From the NCBI GenBank assembly GCA_014382365.1, contig JACNJW010000020.1, forward strand, positions 1 to 51,228: DNA of 51,228 bases, given 5' to 3'. A program made the translations under genes and the position numbers. This DNA is from SAR324 cluster bacterium (GTDB lineage: Bacteria > SAR324 > NAC60-12). Below are positions 17,689 through 25,829 of the stretch, in pieces. How positions within the stretch are numbered: position 1 is the stretch's first letter; every line of letters begins with the position of its first letter. The notes under the pieces were generated by a model. It ran no database searches. It had not been told where the DNA came from and saw only the letters and a program-made list of their open reading frames with translations.

Positions 17689-18981
17689 TTAAACTTCCTC
17701 TGCAGAAAAACAAATCACTTCTCTAATCTTCTGAACCCCACAAAGCCACATTATCAACCGATCAACTCCCAAAGCCATTCCGGAACACACTGGCAGTCCC
17801 AGCTCAAGACTATTAAGAAATCTTTCATCTAAAGGAACAGTATCGAGTCCCTCAGATACTCTATTTTTCAAATCCTGTTCAAAACGTCGTCGCTGTTCTA
17901 AAGCATCAGTCAACTCCCCAAATCCATTAGCTAATTCCATGCCGCCGGCATAGAGTTCAACACGTTCGGCAAATCCGGGTTTCTTTGGTGACTGACGGGC
18001 CAAGCTGGCCAGCGGCAGCGGCCAGTCATATACAAAAACCGGAGTTTCTGGCTCAAACTTCGTTTCGATATGATTCCAGAGTTGAAAAAACAATCGTTCA
18101 TAAGCCAGTGACTCTGTGGTTTTTGTCTCAGAAGTATCAACCAACAAATCTTCAAATCCGGCAAGTTGAGCTTTTTTACGTAATTGCAGCGCAGTTTCAG
18201 TCCCATCTAAATAAATATCTAAATGTTTTTTAAATAACTCACTGACTGACTTGCGTTGCCAGGGGGCTGGTGGAATTTGTATTAGTGAACATTTCGTTGA
18301 AATAGTCTCAGTCAACCGAAGTACCATTTGCTCAATATCACTCATCAACTTCTCAAGAGGTTCGTTTGTCCGATACCATTCGAGCATGGTAAATTCAGGA
18401 TTATGCCGCGGACTGCTTTCAGCTTTGCGGAAACAGCGGGCAAACTGGAAAATTTTTTCAAAACCACCTGCCAGCAGACGTTTCATCTGAAATTCGGGCG
18501 AGCTAATCAAATAACCAGAGTCTGTTTTTACAGGGAACAATTGCGCTTCCGGGCTTGGTGCTGGTACCAGAATCGGGGTTTCTGTTTCAATAAATTTTTG
18601 TTCATCAAACCACTCTCTGATATACCGTAATATTTGCTGGCGTCTCCGAAGCAACTCCATTCTTGAGGGGTTGTTTACCGGACGTCTCCAACGCAGTAGA
18701 TCACCTTCTGTTTCAATATCAGTCGATGCTTTTCTGGTTTTGATGTTTATTAATGCACCGTCTTCAGCAACTTCAAAAAATATTAGCGCACCCACAGTAA
18801 TTTTATTTTTTTCCTCAATTATCAACTGAAATACTTCATCTTCAATTACAGTAAGGACCTTATAATATGGCTCAGAGCAAGACTCTTTAGATCTTTCAGA
18901 ATCAAGAGAAACTTCAATTACACGCCCGTGATAGTTGCCTGCTAACAATGATTTACTGGATGTCTGTAAAAATCTGGACAT
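17689..18981 (-). CDS. epmA: EF-P lysyltransferase EpmA (GenX/PoxA) with extra N-terminal domain
   Basis: Residues from about 103 to 430 form a class II lysyl-tRNA-synthetase-like catalytic core: motif 2 in FQFARCFRKAESSPRHNPEFTMLEWY and motif 3 in GMALGVDRLIMW. EpmA attaches beta-lysine to EF-P. The efp gene lies directly upstream in the same direction, which supports EpmA rather than lysyl-tRNA synthetase. The first 100 residues form a beta-rich domain (GRVIEVSL, KVLTVIEDEVFQLII, GALIFFEVAEDGALINI) absent from the roughly 325-residue enteric enzyme; it may be a degenerate OB fold. The partner aminomutase gene epmB is not in the window. Confidence 0.88.
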   Translation of the reverse strand: MSRFLQTSSKSLLAGNYHGRVIEVSLDSERSKESCSEPYYKVLTVIEDEVFQLIIEEKNKITVGALIFFEVAEDGALINIKTRKASTDIETEGDLLRWRRPVNNPSRMELLRRRQQILRYIREWFDEQKFIETETPILVPAPSPEAQLFPVKTDSGYLISSPEFQMKRLLAGGFEKIFQFARCFRKAESSPRHNPEFTMLEWYRTNEPLEKLMSDIEQMVLRLTETISTKCSLIQIPPAPWQRKSVSELFKKHLDIYLDGTETALQLRKKAQLAGFEDLLVDTSETKTTESLAYERLFFQLWNHIETKFEPETPVFVYDWPLPLASLARQSPKKPGFAERVELYAGGMELANGFGELTDALEQRRRFEQDLKNRVSEGLDTVPLDERFLNSLELGLPVCSGMALGVDRLIMWLCGVQKIREVICFSAEEV

Positions 18982-19217
18982 GTTGAGAAACTTTAAGAGA
19001 ATTAATTATTTGAGCAAAGACAGGAAATCTTGTTTGATATCTTGCTGGATTAAAAAAATCGATGACCTGGGTGATTTTTGGATTGAATTTACTCAAGATA
19101 AGAATGAGGAGGTCGAATTAGATTTTTTCAGCTCTGCGAGGAAACTAAAGAAGAGCTTGCTTTCTAGAAATGTAGCTCTGCAAAACAACAGAGCTGATTT
19201 AATGTATAGTTTTCAGT

Positions 19218-19778
19218 TTAGATTTTTACTCTCTCCACATATTCACCGGTTCGCGTATCTATACGAAGTTGGTCTCCTTCATTTACGAACAAAGGCACAT
19301 TCACCGAGTATCCAGTTGAAACAACTGCAGGTTTTGAGGCGCCTGTGACTGTATTTCCTTTTTCTCCCGGTGCAGTTTCAACAACTTCCAAAACGACAAA
19401 ATTCGGTAAGCTTAAGCCGATTGAACGACCTTTGAAAAAGCTTACCTGTATCATCATATTTTCCGTCAGATAGTTTGCAGCATCGCCGACAGCACTACTT
19501 TCTAAACTTACCTGTTCGTAGTTACTGTTATCCATGAAATGAAACTCTCCATCACTATAAAGGAACTGCATTTCTCGATCTTCAGTATCAGCAGGTTTTA
19601 GTTTTTCTCCAGACTTATATGTACGGTCAAGCACAGCTCCTGTTATCATGTTGCGGATTTTTGTCCGTGTAAAGGCTGTTCCTTTGCCGGGTTTGACAAA
19701 CTGAAATTCCACCACTACAAATGGATCTTCATCCATCTCAATTCTTAGTCCTTTCCTAATATCTGATGTTTCGTACAT
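19218..19778 (-). CDS. efp: Elongation factor P
   Basis: This 186-residue protein has the three EF-P domains: the KOW-like N-terminus with FQFVKPGKGTAFTRTKIRN, a middle domain (MQFLYSDGEFHFMDN), and the C-terminal OB domain (GNTVTGASKPAVVSTGYSVNVPLFVNEGDQLRIDTRTGEYVERV). It relieves ribosome stalling at polyproline. Lys32 in the PGKG loop is the residue modified by EpmA in other bacteria. The gap to epmA is 236 bases and holds a 7-bp hairpin (19174-19195). Confidence 0.97.
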   Translation of the reverse strand: MYETSDIRKGLRIEMDEDPFVVVEFQFVKPGKGTAFTRTKIRNMITGAVLDRTYKSGEKLKPADTEDREMQFLYSDGEFHFMDNSNYEQVSLESSAVGDAANYLTENMMIQVSFFKGRSIGLSLPNFVVLEVVETAPGEKGNTVTGASKPAVVSTGYSVNVPLFVNEGDQLRIDTRTGEYVERVKI

Positions 19779-20163
19779 TATGCAATTCTTTCTAAATTAG
19801 TCTGTATCAATATATATTTATTTCAGAACCTGCTCAACAAATAATTACTCTTAGATTTGAATTAATATTCAATGAATAATTCTGTATCCAGTTACTTTCA
19901 GGTAGACTCTATCTAATCCTGAGCTTAGGTTAATACATACATAAAAACAAATCGAGTTTATTATAGATTTTCCTGCCTGATATTTTTTCATGTGCAGGTT
20001 CAAGAAGTTGTTTCAAAATTTTATAGTAGTGATTCTTGGACAAGCTGAATATTTACGAATTGTGAGGAAAGACACCATACTGTGTACGAGAGCTTTTATA
20101 TATTTTTATTTCTGGAAGAAACTATGAATTTGGATGAGAAAAATGAACGACAGTTGAGTCCTC
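19779..20163. other. Intergenic region between efp and the AOR operon end
   Basis: About 385 AT-rich bases. It must hold the efp promoter (minus strand) near its left side and the end of the AOR operon transcript at its right. I found no convincing terminator hairpin, small gene with a good ribosome-binding site, or RNA element. Confidence 0.45.
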
Positions 20164-20409
20164 TCAACCACCACCCATAGGCGGCCAAAAAGCGACTTGA
20201 TCGTCTTTTTTTAAACTTTGCTCCAGTTTGCATTTTTCACCATTGACAATTGGAATGGCAACGGCATGGGCTGGGATTTGAAGAATATTGGTCAGCAGTT
20301 CCAGCAAAGTAGTATCATCAGGAACAGCAATAGACATGGATTCATTAATTTTTAGAGAAGGACGGTAGCAGCGTAAATCAATACTGAGTTTGACTGTAAT
20401 ATTAATCAT
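20164..20409 (-). CDS. MoaD/ThiS-family sulfur carrier linked to AOR
   Basis: From the ATG at 20409 this is an 81-residue beta-grasp protein with DDTTLLELLTNI, IVNGEKCKLEQSLKKDDQVAFWPP and a C-terminal GGG. The terminal Gly-Gly is where MoaD is activated to carry sulfur for the pterin dithiolene. The ATG overlaps the last eight bases of the AOR gene, so it is tightly coupled. A dedicated MoaD next to an AOR gene suggests service to the tungsten bis-pterin cofactor. A longer in-frame reading that starts at 20763 is discarded because it runs across the AOR gene. Confidence 0.85.
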   Translation of the reverse strand: MINITVKLSIDLRCYRPSLKINESMSIAVPDDTTLLELLTNILQIPAHAVAIPIVNGEKCKLEQSLKKDDQVAFWPPMGGG

Positions 20410-22237
20410 GCTCTCTACAAACATTCCACCAATCTTCCAGACCCAGTTCTTCCAATTTTGAGGGTGTCGGTCGTCCCTCAGTGTCCCAACCGCGTAATTG
20501 GTAATAAGTTTGAAGATGGTTCTGCAGAATTGCCCGGCTACCAGCCCGGGGACCGTCAGGAGAAGGTTCGCTGACACGGGCAGGAAGTTTATCATCTGCA
20601 GCAGTAAAACCGGCACGCAAATTAAACATCCGCTCCAAATTCCAGATGCGGTCACCCTGCACAATAGAGCGGTCAAAGTTGAAATCAATTCCGGTAGCCG
20701 GTGTAAGCAGGGCGCAAATTTCGCGGTGCGTGATAGCAAATTTAGTGAACAGGCAAATTCCACTGGAATCTACAAAAGCCGTAGAGTTTTGGAAAGGGCG
20801 CCGAACCATCTCTTCTTTTTGCTCGAGGACTTCAGGAGGCATATAACGTGGAACTCCGTACAACTCTGCTGCCACGGTATTGCCCCGCACATGACAAGCT
20901 CCCCTGTTGGAAGTGGCATATTGGAGTGCCATTCCCTGAAACACTCGAGGACTGTAAGCCGACATTTCTAATTTTTTTGCACCCATAAATAATTCAGGAT
21001 GCCCGTAACGTTCAGCTAAGCGATAACTTCCGTCCGCCAAGATATCACCAAAACCTTCGCGCTCACCAATCATTTCAACCGCCCGCACCATTGCTGCCTC
21101 ATCTCCAAAATTCAAAGGAAAACCAATTTCTTTCTCCGTCAAAGCTCCGGATTCAAAAAGCTCCATTGCACAGGCAATGGTGGCTCCAGTGGAAATAGTA
21201 TCAATTCCGTAATCTCCACAAAGATAATTTGCTTTGGCTACTGCTTCCAAATTTGAAACGCCACAAAGTGCACCTAAAGCCCATGTCGATTCATATTCCG
21301 GCCCCTCACCACGGCCTTTGTATGGACCTTTTTTGACTTCAGTAACTCTGGTACAGGAAATCGGGCAGGCAAAACAAGCACGGTTGCGCTCCAAAATCTC
21401 TTCGGCAATAGCTTCTCCACTTGTATTTGCAGCTCCCTCAAAAGTATCAGACTTGAAATTTCGGGTGGGATAAGCACCCATTTCATTGATCAAATTAACC
21501 AAACTGGTTGTACCATATGCCCGGAAACTGCCGAATGAAACCGGATCTCCCGTTATCTTTGCATGCATATCCATTGAGGCTTTCCAAAACTCTTCTGTAT
21601 CAGCAAGGTTTATTCCTCCGGTTCCACGCACTGCAATCGCTTTTAATTTTTTTTTGCCCATCAACGCACCGACTCCACTCCTTGCCGCAATACGGTAATT
21701 ATCGTTGACAATTCCGGACATCAGGGACAGCTTCTCTCCACCAGGACCAATACATGCAATCTTCGCCGACGGATGAGTCAGTTTTTGCAAAGAGCTTTCT
21801 GTTTCAGAGGGGAATTTTCCCCATAAAACTCTAGCCGGACGAATTTCAACACGCTCGTCTTTAATCCACAGATAAACCGGTTCCGGAGATTCTCCTTCAA
21901 TTATTAGTGCATCATAACCTGCAAATTTAATTTCCGGGCCAAAAAAACCTCCCGAATTGGAACATGCAATGGTTCCCGTTAACGGTGCTTTGCAGACCAC
22001 TACATAACGAGCGGTCGCCGGTGCTCCGGTTCCTGTGAGTGGTCCAGTACCGAAAATCAATGGATTTTCCGGACTCAGAGCCTCAATCTGTGGATCAATT
22101 TCTTCGCATAATAACCGTGAAGCCAACCCTCGCCCACCAACAAAATCTTCAGCCATTTTTTTATCAAGTGCTTCTTTTGAAATTTTGCCATTCGTCAAAT
22201 TGACTCGCAAGATGGTTCCAGTGTATCCGTAAAACAT
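20402..22237 (-). CDS. Tungsten-dependent aldehyde:ferredoxin oxidoreductase family protein
   Basis: This 611-residue protein aligns with the AOR family throughout: N-terminal FVGGRGLASRLL, LIFGTGPLTGTGAP, the [4Fe-4S] ligands C288, C291 and C295 (CFACPISC) with C495 in VDSSGICLF, the pterin motif DYGIDTIST (342-350), GPEYES with the candidate catalytic Glu, and HVRGN with the candidate His. It oxidises aldehydes to acids with ferredoxin-like acceptors. The family includes aldehyde, formaldehyde and glyceraldehyde-3-phosphate types; substrate is not readable. It lies 10 bases after a polyferredoxin-fused flavoprotein and overlaps a MoaD gene. Confidence 0.92.
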   Translation of the reverse strand: MFYGYTGTILRVNLTNGKISKEALDKKMAEDFVGGRGLASRLLCEEIDPQIEALSPENPLIFGTGPLTGTGAPATARYVVVCKAPLTGTIACSNSGGFFGPEIKFAGYDALIIEGESPEPVYLWIKDERVEIRPARVLWGKFPSETESSLQKLTHPSAKIACIGPGGEKLSLMSGIVNDNYRIAARSGVGALMGKKKLKAIAVRGTGGINLADTEEFWKASMDMHAKITGDPVSFGSFRAYGTTSLVNLINEMGAYPTRNFKSDTFEGAANTSGEAIAEEILERNRACFACPISCTRVTEVKKGPYKGRGEGPEYESTWALGALCGVSNLEAVAKANYLCGDYGIDTISTGATIACAMELFESGALTEKEIGFPLNFGDEAAMVRAVEMIGEREGFGDILADGSYRLAERYGHPELFMGAKKLEMSAYSPRVFQGMALQYATSNRGACHVRGNTVAAELYGVPRYMPPEVLEQKEEMVRRPFQNSTAFVDSSGICLFTKFAITHREICALLTPATGIDFNFDRSIVQGDRIWNLERMFNLRAGFTAADDKLPARVSEPSPDGPRAGSRAILQNHLQTYYQLRGWDTEGRPTPSKLEELGLEDWWNVCREHD

Positions 22238-22247
22238 AACTTAGCTC

Positions 22248-23966
22248 TTATCTATCAATTCGTGAATCAAGGTTCTTACTCATAAAATCATCCATTTTTT
22301 CGCGCATATTTGTATCTATTGCACGGAAGGTAATAGCCTGAGTTGGACAGTACCGGGCACAAACCGGATCCCCTCCACAGAGATTGCATTTCACCACAGT
22401 TTCCTTGCTGTCCACAAAAGTAATCCCTCCTGTTGGACAAGCTGGAATACAGAGCATGCAAGCAATACAATTATCTTCAATCACAGTAACGATGCCATAG
22501 TCGTTGATTTCCAAGGCATCATACACACAAGCCTCCATACAATGTGTATCTTCGCAATGAATACACATAATAGGCAGGAAATAATCATCACTTGGATAGG
22601 CTACCTGAATCCGTAATCCGGTTTGGCGCATTATTTTTTCGTGTTCAATGGAACAGGCACTTTCACACATTCTGCAACCAGTACACATTTCCGGATTCAC
22701 AGCCAGTAATTTTTGTTGGTCTGCACTTTCTGCGTCATCATACTCCGGCGGAGTCATAAAGGCGATTCCGGAACCGACCGTACCTGTTCCTGATGTCTGT
22801 GTAGCTTCCGTTGCTAAATCTGCAGCAAATGCGCCGGATGGAGTCCACTTCGTTTGCAGCCAGCCATCAAAACGATTGCGTTTGAAAGGTTCGAGTGCTT
22901 CCGGACATTGATCAGTGGCAAGCCACTCCGCTAAATAACGTCCTACCATAGGGCCCAGTGCCAAGCCGTGCCCGCAAAAACCGGTGGCTAATAAAACATT
23001 TTCATTGAGAAAATCCAGAATAGGCATTCCGTCCGGAGTGCTGGGGTCAAGTCCACCCCAAGTCCGTAACAAATTTGCTTTTCCCAAATCTTTGACCAAA
23101 CGTGAAATATGCGCCACCGCCATTTTTAAATTATCGCCAGTAGTTCGGGTATCTTCCTCATTTTCTTCCTCAATCAGGCCACCTCCGAAATGTATCCCCC
23201 CATTCTGAGTTTGACGAAAAAACAAATCACTGCTCGCCACTCCAAACATTTGTGATAAAATTGGCGGCAGAGGTTCTGTAATCATGGATTCGTAACGCAC
23301 ATTTTGCAGAGGTAAATCTAAACCGATTTTCCGGCACAACTCCTGTGAGCCAAAACCAGCGGCAATGACAATTTTGGCTGCTTTCAAAGAGTGCGTATTT
23401 GTTTCAACCTCAGCTTGCCCGTTGTCCATTTGCTGAATATTTTGCACGTCACTGTTGAGCAAAACTTTCAAACCATCTTCCTTTGCTTTGTGGTAAAATC
23501 CTGAAACCATTCTTAACGGATCACAATGCCCGTCTTCAGGACAATAACTTGCGCCCAATATATTTTGCCAACGCAGCCCCGGTGCGAGTTCCAGTACGTC
23601 TGTCACTCCCAGCCAACTCACATCAAGTCCGTGTGACTGCTGGCGTGCAATATCGACTTGCATGGGGCGCCGATGATCAGGCATTTCTACGAGCCTGAAA
23701 TTTCCAGAACGGGTGTATTCAATATCAATTCCTAGTTCATCAGACAATCCCGGAAACAAAGCCACACTTTCCATGGCCAACGGAATTTCATTGGAAACCC
23801 GCGCTGACTGCCTGATCCCGCCTCCTGAACGCCCGGTTGCTCCGCTTCCGATGCCATTCCTTTCAATCAGCAGAACATCCAACCCTTTTTTTATCAAATT
23901 GTATGCGGTGGCGCAACCAATGATTCCACCGCCGATAATTATCACATCTGCTTCAAGTTTATTCAT
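22248..23966 (-). CDS. DadA-like FAD amine oxidoreductase fused to a four-cluster polyferredoxin
   Basis: Residues 1 to about 370 form a DAO-type flavoprotein like the sarcosine oxidase beta, DadA and HcnC family: dinucleotide motif IIGGGIIG (11-17), ERNGIGSGATGRSGGG, and the C-terminal LLATGFCGHGLALGPMVG. After a linker (about 370-420), residues 420-550 form a ferredoxin of the HycB/AOR-associated kind with 16 cysteines in four groups (428-438, 468-480, 500-510, 527-540), enough for four [4Fe-4S] clusters. The flavin half would oxidise an amino acid or amine; the clusters would exchange electrons with the AOR. It starts two bases after the HcnB-like gene. I do not know of this fusion. Confidence 0.9.
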   Translation of the reverse strand: MNKLEADVIIIGGGIIGCATAYNLIKKGLDVLLIERNGIGSGATGRSGGGIRQSARVSNEIPLAMESVALFPGLSDELGIDIEYTRSGNFRLVEMPDHRRPMQVDIARQQSHGLDVSWLGVTDVLELAPGLRWQNILGASYCPEDGHCDPLRMVSGFYHKAKEDGLKVLLNSDVQNIQQMDNGQAEVETNTHSLKAAKIVIAAGFGSQELCRKIGLDLPLQNVRYESMITEPLPPILSQMFGVASSDLFFRQTQNGGIHFGGGLIEEENEEDTRTTGDNLKMAVAHISRLVKDLGKANLLRTWGGLDPSTPDGMPILDFLNENVLLATGFCGHGLALGPMVGRYLAEWLATDQCPEALEPFKRNRFDGWLQTKWTPSGAFAADLATEATQTSGTGTVGSGIAFMTPPEYDDAESADQQKLLAVNPEMCTGCRMCESACSIEHEKIMRQTGLRIQVAYPSDDYFLPIMCIHCEDTHCMEACVYDALEINDYGIVTVIEDNCIACMLCIPACPTGGITFVDSKETVVKCNLCGGDPVCARYCPTQAITFRAIDTNMREKMDDFMSKNLDSRIDR

Positions 23967-23968
23967 AG

Positions 23969-25447
23969 TTATGTTCTTGCCTCACCGTAACCCACATGGT
24001 CTTCCCAAGTGAATTCTCCAGAATCCTCTACTCCGCTGACAGCTTCCATCGGCACAGGCTTGATCGGTGTGCGTGCAGTGAACGGTTGGATTTCGTTTAG
24101 TGTCATTCCGGTTTCATGTGCTATAATTTGACTCATAATTCCGCCACAAATACGTCCTTGACAACGCCCCATGCCCGCACGTGTCCAGGGTTTAAGTTGG
24201 TTAAGTTGGGTTACTCCCATTGCTATTGCACGACGTACATCACCTGCTGATACTTCTTCACAGCGGCAAACCGGAACTTCATCTGTTGCAAGTTTAGTCA
24301 ATCCGGATTTGAGCGGAAACATCGTACCGAGTGTTGCAACTGCTTTTCGGGCTTGCTGTTGCTCCTTTTGCAAGGCTAGTTCATTTATTTCAGGAGCGTA
24401 TCCCAGTTGCCGACTTGCAGCGGCTCCTGCCAATTTACCTTCCAGCAAAGCAACTTCAACTCCTCCAATTCCCCCTGTTTCACCAGTAGCAAAAAAACCA
24501 CTAACATCAGTTTCCAGATCCTTATTGGTGGCAATCGCAAAACTGCTGAAATATTCATCAAAAACGGTTGCACATCCGGCAACACGGGGCAATTCTATTG
24601 CTGGAACAAAACCGAAATTCAAACAAATTGTATCGACCTCCAGGGTTTCTTCACTCCCGGGAATTGGTTCGGCTTTCGCGTTGACTTTCATAATCATCGC
24701 CCCGTTCACTTCCTCTTCTCCCAAAGCCTCTGCGACAGAGTAGCCAAATTTGAAGGGAATTCCGGCTTTCAACAAACGTTTTTGATTCGCCATTCCTTGA
24801 CCGAGCTTGTCCCAATGTCCCCATAATTTGGGGGCATTCAACAAAAATTCTTTGCGCGACTGCAATTCCAAAATCGCAGCAACTTCCATTCCGGCTTCCA
24901 AAAATTGTACTGCCGCCAGTTGGAGCAAAGGTCCGGTTCCAGCCAAAAGCAGGCGTTGTCCAATTTTCAGTCCTTGTGATTTCAATAACAGTTGTGCGCC
25001 GCCCACAGTGCAAACGCCGGGTTTTGTCCAGCCGGGAAAAGGCATGAGCCGTTCGTAAGCACCTGCAGCAAAAATGATACGTTGTGCTTGTAAAGTTTGC
25101 GCACCATGAGGCCCATACAAATTAAGAATTCTCTCTTCAGGTAAAACATTCCAAACCAATGTGCTGTTGCGGAAAGTAATTTTTGGATGTTCCAAGTCTG
25201 CCAATAATTCCCTTCCCTTGCGGATGTTATCGGCAATCGCTGAAGGAGCCGGAAAGTCCGCTGCCGATTGAGTTTCATCAGCACCAAAAGCCGGCTGTTT
25301 ATAATACTGCCCTCCGGCACGAGGCGACTCATCCAAAAGCACTACTTGGGCACCAGCACGAGCTGCAGTCACTGCTGCCGCCACACCCGCAGGGCCGGCT
25401 CCGATAACGGCAATTTCAGTTTGTTCCGGTTTTTCAAACATCTTCAA
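23969..25447 (-). CDS. HcnB/OoxA/SoxA-like FAD-NAD(P) oxidoreductase with BFD-type [2Fe-2S] site
   Basis: This 492-residue protein has an FAD motif VIGAGPAGVAAA (14-25), a second nucleotide-binding region LLLAGTGPLLQLAA (166-179), ATGETGG near 320, and a C-terminal BFD-like iron-sulfur site with C393, C395, C428 and C433. This is the layout of opine oxidase A, HcnB and the central part of sarcosine oxidase alpha. The C-terminal folate-binding domain of sarcosine oxidase and N-methylglutamate dehydrogenase alpha is missing. It overlaps the [2Fe-2S] protein gene by four bases and precedes the DadA-like fusion, so the three probably make one dehydrogenase complex. Confidence 0.88.
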   Translation of the reverse strand: MKMFEKPEQTEIAVIGAGPAGVAAAVTAARAGAQVVLLDESPRAGGQYYKQPAFGADETQSAADFPAPSAIADNIRKGRELLADLEHPKITFRNSTLVWNVLPEERILNLYGPHGAQTLQAQRIIFAAGAYERLMPFPGWTKPGVCTVGGAQLLLKSQGLKIGQRLLLAGTGPLLQLAAVQFLEAGMEVAAILELQSRKEFLLNAPKLWGHWDKLGQGMANQKRLLKAGIPFKFGYSVAEALGEEEVNGAMIMKVNAKAEPIPGSEETLEVDTICLNFGFVPAIELPRVAGCATVFDEYFSSFAIATNKDLETDVSGFFATGETGGIGGVEVALLEGKLAGAAASRQLGYAPEINELALQKEQQQARKAVATLGTMFPLKSGLTKLATDEVPVCRCEEVSAGDVRRAIAMGVTQLNQLKPWTRAGMGRCQGRICGGIMSQIIAHETGMTLNEIQPFTARTPIKPVPMEAVSGVEDSGEFTWEDHVGYGEART

Positions 25448-25722
25448 TTAATCTCCACGACACAATCAGGCTGAACTTCTGTCATGCAAGTCCGCACGTT
25501 CGGAACTCCGTCCACTGTTGCCACACAATCAAAACACATTCCCATACCACAGAAAAAGCCACGCGCTTGTTTTCCTTTGGCAGTATGACGAAAAGTTCGT
25601 CTTCCGGAAACCAAAAGTGCTGCGGCAATACTTTCACCGGGAAAGGCTTCAACCGTTTCTCCGTTGACTGTAAAGTTAAGAGGCGTACCCCGCTCATTTT
25701 TTTTGTATCGTGTTGCTGTCAT
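25444..25722 (-). CDS. HcnA/OoxC-like [2Fe-2S] protein
   Basis: This 92-residue ferredoxin-like protein has C58, C63, C66 and C79 in the C-x4-C-x2-C-x12-C spacing of plant-type [2Fe-2S] domains (FFCGMGMCFDC, RTCM). It corresponds to the N-terminal domain of sarcosine oxidase alpha, made here as a separate subunit as in HcnABC and opine oxidase. It is the first gene of a five-gene operon, 107 bases after the transporter genes. Confidence 0.88.
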   Translation of the reverse strand: MTATRYKKNERGTPLNFTVNGETVEAFPGESIAAALLVSGRRTFRHTAKGKQARGFFCGMGMCFDCVATVDGVPNVRTCMTEVQPDCVVEIN

Positions 25723-25758
25723 TATTTTGTAGTTATAATATCATTGTATTTGTTGACG

Positions 25759-25787
25759 AAACTACAGAATAAAAGCTGTGTTGTCAA
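25759..25787 (-). promoter_or_regulatory. Possible promoter of the HcnA-like/AOR operon
   Basis: On the minus strand TTGACA (25782-25787), 17 bases, then TAGTTT (25759-25764), in the 107-base gap between the transporter operon and the dehydrogenase genes. The -10 box is poor, so read-through from the transporter genes is equally possible. Confidence 0.3.
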
Positions 25788-25829
25788 AAAATAGTTTGTA
25801 CAAAAAATCATGTTGATTTTGATATCCTG

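Noticed and set aside
18935..19348. A 137-codon plus-strand frame between epmA and efp
   Set aside because: It overlaps the starts and ends of both real genes on the other strand, and I see no ribosome-binding site or domain.
20164..20763. A 199-residue reading of the MoaD frame
   Set aside because: The first 118 codons overlap the AOR gene in another frame and do not look like a protein. The beta-grasp domain begins at the ATG at 20409.
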